Shown here piece by piece: positions 55,539-63,886 of a stretch of DNA of 64,000 nt. Both the position numbers and the translations under genes were made by a program. The notes beneath the pieces are model-generated. The model ran no database searches. It saw only the letters and a program-made list of their open reading frames with translations, and was not told the origin of the DNA. Origin of the DNA: an uncultured Nitrospira sp. (GTDB lineage: Bacteria > Nitrospirota > Nitrospiria > Nitrospirales > UBA8639); contig CABVRQ010000005.1 of assembly GCA_902500695.1 (NCBI GenBank), forward strand, positions 1-64,000, read 5' to 3'. Each line of letters starts with the position of its first letter. The stretch's first letter is position 1.

Positions 55539-58481
55539 CTATTCCGCTGCTTCAGGAATAAAGGCCATCGTTTCTTCTTCTTGGAAATGATCTTCGGCTT
55601 CCTCTGCCTGCATGAATTCCTGAACTCGCATATTGCCGCTATCAACGGAATAAATGTGTCCTCTGGAGTCAGCCCCTATTCCATAGGGAAAGTTGAATTG
55701 GCCATCCTGGGAGCCGAAGCCGCCCCATTGGGTAATAAAGTTACCGTCTCGATCAAACTTTTGGAGGCGTTGGTTGCCGGTATCACTGATAAATACGTCG
55801 CCTGATTCGTCTACAGCCACACCCCAGGGCGATCGGAATTGTCCCGGTTCTTGTGCCTGAGCGCTGCTGGCATGGCCAGGCCCAATGCCGCCGCCCCACT
55901 TGGTGAGTAATTGGGGGAGGACGTTTGAGCTGGTATCAAATTTTTGAATCCGATGATTACCCATATCAACCACATAGACGGTTCCGTCGGTTTGATCCAC
56001 CGCAATACCTCGCGCAAAATAAAACTGCCCGTCCCCATTCCCAAAGCTTCCCCACTGCATGATAAATTCCCCGGTTTCATCAAATTTTTGAATCCGAAAG
56101 TTCGCACTATCGACGACATACAGGTACCCGCGGACCCGGTCTACGGCTACACCCCATGGAGCATTAAACTGTCCTTCGCCATTACCACGGGATCCGAGCT
56201 TCATCATGTAATGCCCTAATTTCCCATCAAACTTTTGAATACGATGGTTATTAGTGTCTGCCACATACACATTGCCATTCGCATCACATGCGATACCGGT
56301 TGGGTTATTGAAACCGCCATTAGCGGAACCGAAACTTCCCCATAGTAGGATGAAATTGCCATTACGGTCGAATTTCTGGACTCGGTTGTTTCCGTTATCA
56401 ACCACAAACAATGATCCTTGGCGATCAATCGTCAGCCCGTATAAAGGACTAATGAATTCTCCTCCATGGAGTAGCGAGGCTCCACGGCCTGGTTTTCCCC
56501 ACTTTGTGGCACAAATATACCCGGACGTGTTGAGAAGGATATGGGTGCTGGCAGGAACAGAAACGTTATTGTTGGCATCTTTAAACCAAACGTAGACGGT
56601 TTTTGTGCCATCGGTTGGAGAGGTGGTAAAAGGAATCGTGGCTCCAAATTTTTGTTCCGGCTCCACCTCAACCCACCCAGGCATGGTCCCGCTTGGGGTC
56701 ATGGGATTTTCAGAAATGAAGTAGGCGGCCACTCCGCTATCTACGTCTTTAGCTGAGATGGTGGCGACCATGTCAGGACTATTGGTCATGTAAGCCCCAT
56801 GATTTATGACGATGTCAGGATTTTGAGGTGCAGAAATGTCGATCAGAACCGGGATAGCGGTTTGTTCTTCAGAAATCCGGCTTTCTGCTCCTTCTTCAGT
56901 GACTGAGGTCATGGCATAAAAATATGCCGTGTCATTCGTGAGGCCACTATGAATATAGGGGGTGGTCACGCCTTCAATCTTTGTGGAGGTATCTGTAGAT
57001 ATATGTGGTTCGGTACTGAAATAGAGGTTGTAACTGATGGCATTGGGAACTTCGAGCCAACTAAGGATGTTTTCCGTATCTCCGGGTTTAACGGCAAGGT
57101 TGATGGGGGCGGTAAGATCGCTGGAAACCCGTTTTTCTTGTTTGCCTCGATTGAGTTCTTCTTCTGTTGGGGCAAACTTGGTTAAACGATGGTTGCCGCT
57201 GTCTATCACGTACACATATCCCTCTTTGTCTACTGCAATTCCTGACGGGAAATTCAGCTGCCCTTCGGTTAATCCCCGATTTCCCCAGGAAGTTAGATAA
57301 GTTCCGCTAGAATCAAATTTTTGGACGCGGTGATTTCCGCTGTCGACAATATAGACATATCCCAACGGGTCGCAGGCGACTCCCCATGGGGCTTTGAATT
57401 GGCCTGGGGCATTACCTTCCTTTCCCCACTTCAAAAGAAAGTTCCCACGTGCATCAAATTTTTGGATCCGATGGTTCCCCTCATCGGCAATATAAATATT
57501 CCCGACAAAGTCAACTGCGAGGCCCCGAGGATAAAAGAACGCGCCGTCATATCCCCCGTCACGGCCCCACTTAAGCACAGGGGAGCCGTTTGGCAGGAAT
57601 TTTTGAATTCTTGCATTGCTGGTATCAGAGACAAACAGATTGCCTTGAGAATCCGTGGTAATACCCCAAGGGACATCAAACTTCCCTGCTTCGGCCCCCC
57701 GCCAGGCAAAACCAAATTTTCCCCATGCGTTGATAATATTTCCTTCGGAATCAAATTTTTGGATGCGATTGTTCCCACTGTCGGCCACATACACCTCTCC
57801 TTCTGGTGAGGTGGCGATGCCCCGTGGGTAGTAAAATTTTCCTTCGGTTGAGTCGGGTTCGTCTCCCCAACGTGCAAGAAATTTTCCCGATCGGTCAAAT
57901 TTCTGAATCGAATGATTGTCTGTGTCGCCGACATAAATATTTCCATCTTTATCAATAGCAATGCCGGTTGGTGATTTGAATTCTCCATCGTCGACACCTT
58001 CACACCCGATTTGCATGACGGAGAGGTAGGGAGAGGGAATGGACATCACTTCCTCGGACAATAGACTTTCACCTTCTTCTGTGACCACAGAGATGGCATA
58101 GTGGTAACAGAAGTTATTGGCCAAGTCGTTATGTTCGTAGGGAGATATCGCTCCTTCAATATAATTGGCTTTTTCTTTTGTAATCCCAACTTTTGGGATG
58201 AAATCCTCATGTCCTGCTACTGGTCTCGTCAGCTCATTGGGCTTAATTTGAACGCCTTTGGTTGTCATGAAATACACGTTGTAGTACAGGGCTTCAGGGA
58301 CAGGATCCCATGTGAGAGTAATGCGCGTATGATCAGGGATAGCACGTAAGTTGTCTGGTGCCTGTGGAATATTGGCATCCTGGTCTTGTCCTGCTCCCCA
58401 GTCCTCCCCCCCACTTTCTACGGTCAACATGTTTCGAGAAAGCGGATATTCATAAAATAAGGCATCGAGAAGTTTTGTCAT
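55539..58481 (-). CDS. Large NHL-repeat beta-propeller protein with fibronectin-III-like domains
   Basis: 980 residues. An FN3-like domain at about 40-150 (PDNLRAIPDHTRITLTWDPV), then six NHL repeats at 155-455, each with the pattern F-x-x-P-x-G-I/V-A-x-D ... Y-V-x-D-x-x-N-x-R-I-Q-K-F (for example GKFYYPRGIATSPEGEVYVA). A second FN3-like domain lies near 475-560 (NILSWLEVPNAISYNLYFST), an Ig-like segment 570-660, then five to six more NHL repeats to 960, so two propellers. There is no signal peptide in the predicted start. AGGGGA precedes the ATG. Function unknown; protein or glycan binding is usual for such propellers. Confidence 0.88.
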   Translation of the reverse strand: MTKLLDALFYEYPLSRNMLTVESGGEDWGAGQDQDANIPQAPDNLRAIPDHTRITLTWDPVPEALYYNVYFMTTKGVQIKPNELTRPVAGHEDFIPKVGITKEKANYIEGAISPYEHNDLANNFCYHYAISVVTEEGESLLSEEVMSIPSPYLSVMQIGCEGVDDGEFKSPTGIAIDKDGNIYVGDTDNHSIQKFDRSGKFLARWGDEPDSTEGKFYYPRGIATSPEGEVYVADSGNNRIQKFDSEGNIINAWGKFGFAWRGAEAGKFDVPWGITTDSQGNLFVSDTSNARIQKFLPNGSPVLKWGRDGGYDGAFFYPRGLAVDFVGNIYIADEGNHRIQKFDARGNFLLKWGKEGNAPGQFKAPWGVACDPLGYVYIVDSGNHRVQKFDSSGTYLTSWGNRGLTEGQLNFPSGIAVDKEGYVYVIDSGNHRLTKFAPTEEELNRGKQEKRVSSDLTAPINLAVKPGDTENILSWLEVPNAISYNLYFSTEPHISTDTSTKIEGVTTPYIHSGLTNDTAYFYAMTSVTEEGAESRISEEQTAIPVLIDISAPQNPDIVINHGAYMTNSPDMVATISAKDVDSGVAAYFISENPMTPSGTMPGWVEVEPEQKFGATIPFTTSPTDGTKTVYVWFKDANNNVSVPASTHILLNTSGYICATKWGKPGRGASLLHGGEFISPLYGLTIDRQGSLFVVDNGNNRVQKFDRNGNFILLWGSFGSANGGFNNPTGIACDANGNVYVADTNNHRIQKFDGKLGHYMMKLGSRGNGEGQFNAPWGVAVDRVRGYLYVVDSANFRIQKFDETGEFIMQWGSFGNGDGQFYFARGIAVDQTDGTVYVVDMGNHRIQKFDTSSNVLPQLLTKWGGGIGPGHASSAQAQEPGQFRSPWGVAVDESGDVFISDTGNQRLQKFDRDGNFITQWGGFGSQDGQFNFPYGIGADSRGHIYSVDSGNMRVQEFMQAEEAEDHFQEEETMAFIPEAAE

Positions 58482-58775
58482 GCTGTTCCCCTGAAATTGA
58501 TGAGTCAGTTGTGTTGAATATGAAAAATTTGCAATAAATACAATGACTTACGAGAAAAGTCTACCAGGAGAAAAATAGGGAAGTCAAGGAGAGCTTAGCA
58601 GGCTATTTACCTCTTAACATTCTTTGACAGTAAGTCATATGGTAAGGGATGCAGATCAATGAATACTCTTACCTTATTCTTTTTGAAGAAAAATTGAGCC
58701 ATAGTGGCCAAAAAACTTTACACCCATTTTATCATCAGCAAATATAAAGGTAAGAATGCGACAGAAATTCAGCAT

Positions 58776-58997
58776 TTAAGAGGGTTGGCCAATTCCGGAT
58801 TTTGTGACGTTGGCAGCCTGCGGACCCTTAGCTCCTTCTACCAGGTCAAATTCTACGGATTCTCCCTCTTTTAGGGATTTAAATCCGTCTTCTTGAAGGG
58901 CAGAATAATGGACAAATACGTCCTGCCCACCTTCAACTTGAATGAATCCAAAACCTTTTCGATCATTAAACCATTTTACCGTTCCCTTACTTCTCAT
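58776..58997 (-). CDS. cspA: Cold-shock protein (CspA family)
   Basis: 73 residues from the ATG at 58997, with GGAGG in front. RNA-binding motifs [10 protein letters not shown] (RNP1) and DVFVHYSAL (RNP2) on a single OB-fold; longer upstream frames are not part of the protein. It melts RNA secondary structure and can act as an antiterminator. Its leader carries a promoter (59147-59175) and an intrinsic terminator (59056-59096), see those entries. The 294-base gap downstream (58482-58775) shows no other feature. Confidence 0.95.
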   Translation of the reverse strand: MRSKGTVKWFNDRKGFGFIQVEGGQDVFVHYSALQEDGFKSLKEGESVEFDLVEGAKGPQAANVTKSGIGQPS

Positions 58998-59055
58998 GAT
59001 GGCCCTCCTCCTTAAAGTACTTGTGGATATATATTGTAGGAAATTGTGCATGCCT

Positions 59056-59096
59056 AAAAAAAAAGCCGAAAAAGGAGTCCATTCCTCTCTCGGCTT
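59056..59096 (-). terminator. Intrinsic terminator within the cspA leader
   Basis: Read on the minus strand: AAGCCGA-GAG-AGGA-atggac-TCCT-TTT-TCGGCTT followed by a run of T (complement of the A run 59056-59064). A 7-bp outer stem and 4-bp inner stem. It lies about 45 bases downstream of the likely transcription start and about 60 bases before the cspA ATG, so it would stop transcripts before the gene unless read through. No other minus-strand gene lies upstream, so attenuation of cspA is inferred. Confidence 0.8.
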
Positions 59097-59146
59097 CACG
59101 GCGTAATATTCTTCTCACTTCTTTACCCATATACCAAAACGAGAAT

Positions 59147-59175
59147 GATGTAGCACAGTTTGAAGAATCTGTCAA
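59147..59175 (-). promoter_or_regulatory. Sigma-70-type promoter for the cspA transcript
   Basis: On the minus strand TTGACA (59175-59170), 17-base spacer, TACATC (59152-59147), with TG one base before the -10 hexamer as in extended -10 promoters. Expected start near 59140. The -35 is perfect; the -10 matches 3 of 6. Confidence 0.6.
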
Positions 59176-59305
59176 TAAATGACAGAAGGAAATTCATTCC
59201 CTACTATCTCGCCTGTAGGGTATTTGTCTCAGATATTTAATTGATAATGGCCGAGGGGGCCATGCTGGTCATCCAATATTTTTTATCACTTTTTATTTAT
59301 CTGTA

Positions 59306-60403
59306 TTGTCCAAGCCGTTGATCAGACTACTTGATCGGTACATTTTTTTTGAGTTGCTCCCCCCGTTTTTGACCAGCCTGACCGGATTGTGTTTCATCAT
59401 TTTTACCAAGGAAATGCTACGGCTGGTGGACTTAGTGGTATCCCGAGGGATTAGCTTGGCCGCCTTGGGTTCAATTGTGCTGCATTTGCTTCCTTCCTTT
59501 TTAGTCCTGACCTTACCAATTGCCTGCTTGATTGCCTCAATTTCGGCATTTAATCGCCTGTCGTTTGATAATGAGGTGATTGCCATTCGAGCCGCTGGGG
59601 TCAGTTTCTGGCGAATCAACCTTCCTGTAGTGGTCTTTTCCGGTATCGTATTTCTCTTAACCGTGTATCTTTCTCAATGGGGCCAACCGTGGGCCAATGT
59701 TTCATTGAAGACTTTGGCCCTGAGTGTCATCGAAGATGAGTTGACTCTTGCTGTTGATTCGGGTGTGTTTAATGAACCGATTCCCGGACTCATGGTGTAT
59801 GTGCCTCACTCGGAGAATGCCTCCGGCCATAAGGGCGTATTTATTTCTGATCAGCGTAATCGGGAGCAACCCTTGATTATTGTGGCGGAGAATTTTCAAA
59901 TGTTGAAACAGAGCGAACGTCAGCAGTTTGGCATTCGCCTGTTTAGGGGGGCTATCCATCAAATCCCCAAAGATGCCAATAGTTTTCATCGGGTCACCTT
60001 TGATACCTATGATTTTTGGCTTTCTTCACCATTTACGTCAGTGAAAGAAAAGACCAAACGGAAAACCTACGAAGACCTCACGCAACAATTGGAAGAATCA
60101 GGTGGATCGGATGCTGGTGCCCTTCGTCGATTAATAGAGTTTCATAAAGACACGGCCTTTCCGGTCGCCACCTTTGTGCTGGGGTTATTGGGCGTCCCAA
60201 TCGGAATTGTGTCGAAGCGGTCGGGCAAAGCAGGAGGGTTTGCGATTGGGGTTCTCGTGGTCATCGGGTTTTATCTATTAAATGTGTTGGGAGAGTTTCT
60301 CGTGACGACTTTGGTGATTTCTCCATTTGCCGGCGCGTGGATGCCTAACATCGTCCTGGCCTGCCTGACAGGATTTTTATTTGTTCAAGCCCGAAAACAA
60401 TGA
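59306..60403 (+). CDS. lptF: Lipopolysaccharide export permease LptF
   Basis: 365 residues from a TTG start (LIRLLDRYIFFELLPPFLTS). Six transmembrane helices in the YjgP/YjgQ arrangement with a large periplasmic jellyroll domain between helices 3 and 4 (about 115-270). Landmarks: LPSFLVLTLPIACLIASISA, NEVIAIRAAGVSFWRI, and HKDTAFPVATFVLGLLGVPI. With LptG and the LptB ATPase it extracts LPS from the inner membrane. lptB is not in the window. lptG starts 29 bases downstream. Confidence 0.93.
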   Translation: MSKPLIRLLDRYIFFELLPPFLTSLTGLCFIIFTKEMLRLVDLVVSRGISLAALGSIVLHLLPSFLVLTLPIACLIASISAFNRLSFDNEVIAIRAAGVSFWRINLPVVVFSGIVFLLTVYLSQWGQPWANVSLKTLALSVIEDELTLAVDSGVFNEPIPGLMVYVPHSENASGHKGVFISDQRNREQPLIIVAENFQMLKQSERQQFGIRLFRGAIHQIPKDANSFHRVTFDTYDFWLSSPFTSVKEKTKRKTYEDLTQQLEESGGSDAGALRRLIEFHKDTAFPVATFVLGLLGVPIGIVSKRSGKAGGFAIGVLVVIGFYLLNVLGEFLVTTLVISPFAGAWMPNIVLACLTGFLFVQARKQ

Positions 60404-60431
60404 TCAAGATTTTTTTCAAACAGATTCGATC

Positions 60432-61520
60432 ATGAAAAAAATTTCTTGGTATGTGTTTGGGAAATTCAGCCGGGCTTTCCTGATGTGTCTTGTAACCGTA
60501 CTGACGATTTATCTCGTCGTGGATTTTTTCGAAAAATTAAGAAAGTTTTTGAAATATGATGCAGATTTAACGGTTATTTTCAGCTTTTTTGTCTATCGAA
60601 TTCCTGAAATTGCCTTTTTACTGGCCCCACTGGCAGCGCTGATGGCGTCAATTTTGACCGTTGGTGGGCTGAATCGGACTCGTGAAATCACGGCGATGCG
60701 TAGTTGTGGTTTAAGTTTTTATCAAATTGCCATTCCCTTTTTTGTCTTTGGTGCGCTCGTGAGTGTCGTGGGTCTGAGTTTGACGGCTGTGTTGATTCCC
60801 CTGGCCAATATCAAAGCCGAATATGTCCAATCGGTCTTGATCCAAAATAAACCAGAGCCCCTCTTACTCACTCCTGAACGTTTGTGGCTCCGAGTGGGAC
60901 GAAATCACCTTTTGCGTATTGATTCGGTGACAGAGGATGGATTTCGTTTGAATGGTATTCATCAGTACACACTTGATGATGGCTTCAGTCTCAAGGAAAT
61001 CCTTGAAGGGGAATGGGCAGCATTTGTCGATGAGGAATGGGTGATAGAGCATGTGATTGAGCGAACATTTCAAGGGGAAGATCGCATGCAAGTGAAGGGG
61101 AGGCCACGGCAGGTGTTGTCCCTTTCCCTCACGCCTGAAGATTTTCAGAATTGGCTATCTCAGTCTCCAGAGCATATGTCGTTGTATCAATTGCATGACT
61201 ATATTCAGCGAGTAATTGAAGATGGCCATAGTCCTCATCGTTTTTTAACTGATTATTGGGCTCGTTTTGCCTACTCCCTCGTTCCTCTGGTGATGACACT
61301 GCTAGGGATCTCGGTAAGTCTTCGAGGAAGTGGTGAGCGTGGGGTTGGAGTCGCAAAGGGGCTTGGGCAAACTCTGGCAATTGGGTTTTTCTTCTGGGCG
61401 GCGCATTCGGTGGGTATTGTCTTAGGACGCAATGGAGCGGTGTTGCCGATCATTGGTAGCTGGATTGCCACAGCCATGTTTTTGATCATCGGGATTAATC
61501 TTTTTTTAAAGCTAAAATGA
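60432..61520 (+). CDS. lptG: Lipopolysaccharide export permease LptG
   Basis: 362 residues from the ATG at 60432 (MKKISWYVFGKFSRAFLMCL). Same six-helix plus jellyroll plan as LptF: RIPEIAFLLAPLAALMASIL, NRTREITAMRSCGLSFYQIA, ARFAYSLVPLVMTLLGISVS, and final helices with GFFFWAAHSVGIVLGRNGAV. Upstream in-frame codons to 60381 overlap lptF and are less likely to be used. It forms a heterodimer with LptF in the LPS transporter. Confidence 0.93.
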   Translation: MKKISWYVFGKFSRAFLMCLVTVLTIYLVVDFFEKLRKFLKYDADLTVIFSFFVYRIPEIAFLLAPLAALMASILTVGGLNRTREITAMRSCGLSFYQIAIPFFVFGALVSVVGLSLTAVLIPLANIKAEYVQSVLIQNKPEPLLLTPERLWLRVGRNHLLRIDSVTEDGFRLNGIHQYTLDDGFSLKEILEGEWAAFVDEEWVIEHVIERTFQGEDRMQVKGRPRQVLSLSLTPEDFQNWLSQSPEHMSLYQLHDYIQRVIEDGHSPHRFLTDYWARFAYSLVPLVMTLLGISVSLRGSGERGVGVAKGLGQTLAIGFFFWAAHSVGIVLGRNGAVLPIIGSWIATAMFLIIGINLFLKLK

Positions 61521-61782
61521 GGGATTCGCGATTTCCTTGAAGATCGATCCAATGAATGCGTGATTGGGAATTTTGTCATCGGTTGCTCGCTACCATTAGT
61601 GTTTGTTTTTGATGCTGTGCAATGTATGAATTTGTCAAATATTCTCACGAACACGCAAGGTTATTTCTTAACTCCCCCTGACTTGGATCCGATAACATCT
61701 GCACAGAGATGGAGTTCGAAGGGTAGAGCGATCCAAAGCAGCCAGGCAGTCAGTTGATAGGAAAATTCCCAAAACTCATCAC

Positions 61783-61812
61783 TTACATAAGGTTGTGGTT
61801 ATCGGATAAAAA
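61783..61812 (+). promoter_or_regulatory. Possible promoter for the riboswitch-sigma transcript
   Basis: TTACAT (61783-61788), 18-base spacer, TAAAAA (61807-61812). A start about seven bases later would fall exactly at the beginning of the riboswitch fold. Matches to consensus are only fair. Confidence 0.4.
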
Positions 61813-61818
61813 ATTTAA

Positions 61819-61915
61819 CAGGTGACAAGGGCAAACTATCCGTGAGGGTAGGGCGCAAAGCCAAGAAACCCTGAGAGCGTGGTTGTGTCAGGGTTCGTCT
61901 GGTTACCGAACTGTG
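61819..61915 (+). promoter_or_regulatory. c-di-GMP-I riboswitch (GEMM-I)
   Basis: Conserved blocks in order: GGGCAAAC (61829-61836 region), a helix TATCC/GGGTA closed by the GNRA loop GTGA, GGGCGCAAAGCC (61851-61862), then a second stem AACCCTGA/TCAGGGTT (61867-61874 and 61887-61894), then GGTTACCGA (61901-61909). The ACGCAAAGCC-like core and the GGTTACCGA end are the signature of class I c-di-GMP riboswitches, including the tetraloop that docks with the second helix. It lies 82 bases before a FliA-type sigma gene with a terminator between, so c-di-GMP is predicted to control transcription elongation into that gene. Confidence 0.93.
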
Positions 61916-61940
61916 TTGGTAGGTCCATGCGTTCGTTCAT

Positions 61941-61973
61941 GCGCCCATTCCCTGGAATCGGGCGCTTTTTTTT
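61941..61973 (+). terminator. Riboswitch expression platform: intrinsic terminator
   Basis: GCGCCC-ATTC pairs with GAAT-C-GGGCGC (61941-61950 and 61955-61965, one bulge), followed by eight T (61966-61973). It stands between the c-di-GMP aptamer and the sigma-factor ATG at 61997, as expected for a transcriptional riboswitch. Whether ligand turns it on or off cannot be told by eye. Confidence 0.88.
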
Positions 61974-61996
61974 GGTCACAAGGGAAAGGCCGAAAT

Positions 61997-62875
61997 ATGA
62001 ACGAAGACGCGCAACATTTCACAGAGCCAGCAGTTGGTGTCGAAGAACTCGACTCGTCTTGTCTTGGCTCAGTTAGATATGCCAAAGAAGAACAGACGGA
62101 GGTACAGGACCAGCTCGGGCAGGAACATGTTACCCGGATTTTATTGGAGTTTCTCCCGACCATTCGCCGGATGGCTGGAATCATGGCGTTCAAGAATCCC
62201 TTTTCCCTGGATGTCGAGGATTTGACGAGCGCAGGGGCTATGGGTCTGTTGTCGGCGTTAAAGCGCTATGATCCCACACGGGATGTCAAATTTCGAACAT
62301 TTGCCGAATATCGAATCCGTGGCATGATGTTAGATGAAATTCGGGCCATGGATTGGGTTCCTCGGTCCGTTCGATCTCGCCGAGATCAAGTGCGACAGAT
62401 TGTTGAAGAGCATCTTCAGAAAAACGGTAAGCCACCGACTACACAGGAATTGGCCACGCTATTGGGCGTTCCTATTGATGAAATAGAGGGAGTGGGAGGG
62501 TGTGATCCTCGTTTAATTAGTCTGGATGAGCCGGTTGGTCAGGGGGAAGATGAATGTACGCTTCGTGATGTTTTGCCGGATGTTAACCATCTGGACCCTT
62601 TTGTGGCCTGTGCGGATGCAGAAATGAAGGCGGCATTGGCAGCGGCGCTTGAGACATTATCGGCACGCCAGCAAGAGGTACTTCAATCCTATTATCACAA
62701 CGGATTGACGATGAAAGAAATTGGTTACCAAATGGGTCTTACTGAATCTGGCGTCTGTCGGGTGCATTCCGGTGCACTCCGACATTTACGCATAGAGTTG
62801 AAACGTATTGAGGATGGGGGACCCAGTGCCCCTCGTCCTAAGAATTTACGAAAAACGCGTGTAGCTGATGACTAG
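61997..62875 (+). CDS. Sigma-28 (FliA/WhiG-type) RNA polymerase sigma factor
   Basis: 292 residues from the ATG at 61997 (GGGAAAGG upstream); the frame is open further up but runs through the riboswitch. Regions: sigma2 with FSLDVEDLTSAGAMGLLSAL and RYDPTRDVKFRTFAEYRIRG, then MMLDEIRAMDWVPRSVR, sigma3 with GKPPTTQELATLLGVPIDEI, sigma4 with LSARQQEVLQSYYHNGLTMK and the helix-turn-helix EIGYQMGLTESGVCRVHSGA. This is the group-3 sigma of flagella, chemotaxis and some envelope genes. It carries a 35-residue N-terminal extension and a basic C-terminal tail. No flagellar gene is in the window. Confidence 0.92.
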   Translation: MNEDAQHFTEPAVGVEELDSSCLGSVRYAKEEQTEVQDQLGQEHVTRILLEFLPTIRRMAGIMAFKNPFSLDVEDLTSAGAMGLLSALKRYDPTRDVKFRTFAEYRIRGMMLDEIRAMDWVPRSVRSRRDQVRQIVEEHLQKNGKPPTTQELATLLGVPIDEIEGVGGCDPRLISLDEPVGQGEDECTLRDVLPDVNHLDPFVACADAEMKAALAAALETLSARQQEVLQSYYHNGLTMKEIGYQMGLTESGVCRVHSGALRHLRIELKRIEDGGPSAPRPKNLRKTRVADD

Positions 62876-63445
62876 TTAAATGGTGTGCTTATTGAAGAAT
62901 TCGTGTCCGCCAATTTTGGCGACTTTGCGGTTGACCTGAGCCCAACGGGGAGTTTTGACTAGTTGGGGATTATAAAACAGCACAGCCCCATCCACCACCT
63001 TCCGACCGTCTTGCACAAGCCTCCAGGCTAACAAACTTTCTTGCATGATTCGATTCGTTTGATCAAATTTCACTTCCTCTGGATTCCGCCCCATCCATGG
63101 TTCAAACTGTTTGGCACGAAGAACCGTGCCCTTAACCGTGCCATCGCTGTGGTATTTGTGAGTCATCCGGTTCCGAATGACGGCTGCCACGGCTAACTTT
63201 CCAGCAAAACTTTCCCCACGGGCTTCCAGGTAGATAGTTAGGGCGGCTAATGTGTCGTCGCTGTGGGTGGAATCTTTTAAGTGGGTCATTTCTAGCGGTA
63301 ATGGTGATCCAAGCGTAGAAGACGAAAGAACCCATGCGATATCAGCCGAATTTACGTGAGTAGGTGAGACAGGGATTAAGCATAAGGAGAAGGTTTCAAT
63401 ACCGATGATGAGGATAAAAGACAAAAGTGTTTGGTTTCGTTTCAT
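62876..63445 (-). CDS. SleB/CwlJ-type cell wall hydrolase, exported
   Basis: 189 residues with an N-terminal signal (MKRNQTLLSFILIIGIETFS). The hydrolase_2 domain spans about 65-185: TLAALTIYLEARGES with the catalytic Glu, LAVAAVIRNRMTHKYHSDGT, VLRAKQFEPW, and GAVLFYNPQLVKTPRWAQ. Such enzymes cleave peptidoglycan glycan strands. Its stop codon directly abuts that of the convergent sigma gene. AAGGGATAAA precedes the ATG. Confidence 0.9.
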   Translation of the reverse strand: MKRNQTLLSFILIIGIETFSLCLIPVSPTHVNSADIAWVLSSSTLGSPLPLEMTHLKDSTHSDDTLAALTIYLEARGESFAGKLAVAAVIRNRMTHKYHSDGTVKGTVLRAKQFEPWMGRNPEEVKFDQTNRIMQESLLAWRLVQDGRKVVDGAVLFYNPQLVKTPRWAQVNRKVAKIGGHEFFNKHTI

Positions 63446-63886
63446 TTTATCCCTTTTGGTAGTGATGGGTTTAAAGTTATTGCTTGTTGTTTTTTTGGTA
63501 AAATGAAGGTGACAAGTTCAATGAAACGCTTCTTGGACTAGGTCTTTCGCAATGTATATGCCATTGATGTTTTAGATTGTTCATTGGCCTGTTTTTATGG
63601 GAGTCTTGTGTTGTAGGGGGGAGTTTGGTGTTAGGATTTTTGTGTTTTTATAAATAACAGGTGGCCTCCATTCAGCATTGTGTCGTGGTTCCGGGACATC
63701 AAAGACAAGATAAAACGGGTTTTTTGATATAGGCATTGGAAACAGGAAGATTTCGAGATGCTCGTACTGATCAAAAATCTGACAATTTTAAAACTGGGTT
63801 AAGCGAATCAGCGAAATATGGACTGAACGACCCGGGAATCTATAGAGGATGGTGCCTATTCCACGATTTTAGTGATGGAGGAGATC
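63446..63886. other. Intergenic stretch without identified features
   Basis: Contains the divergent upstream regions of the hydrolase gene and the partial gene at 63887. No clear promoter pair, gene, RNA motif or repeat; some T-rich runs near 63490-63500 and 63640. Confidence 0.4.

Noticed and set aside
58987..59175. 62-codon minus-strand frame in the cspA leader as a leader peptide
   Set aside because: It spans the terminator and starts within the promoter; no ribosome site precedes any of its ATGs.
61883..61996. Extension of the FliA-type sigma frame upstream
   Set aside because: These codons run through the c-di-GMP aptamer and terminator; the ATG at 61997 has its own ribosome site.
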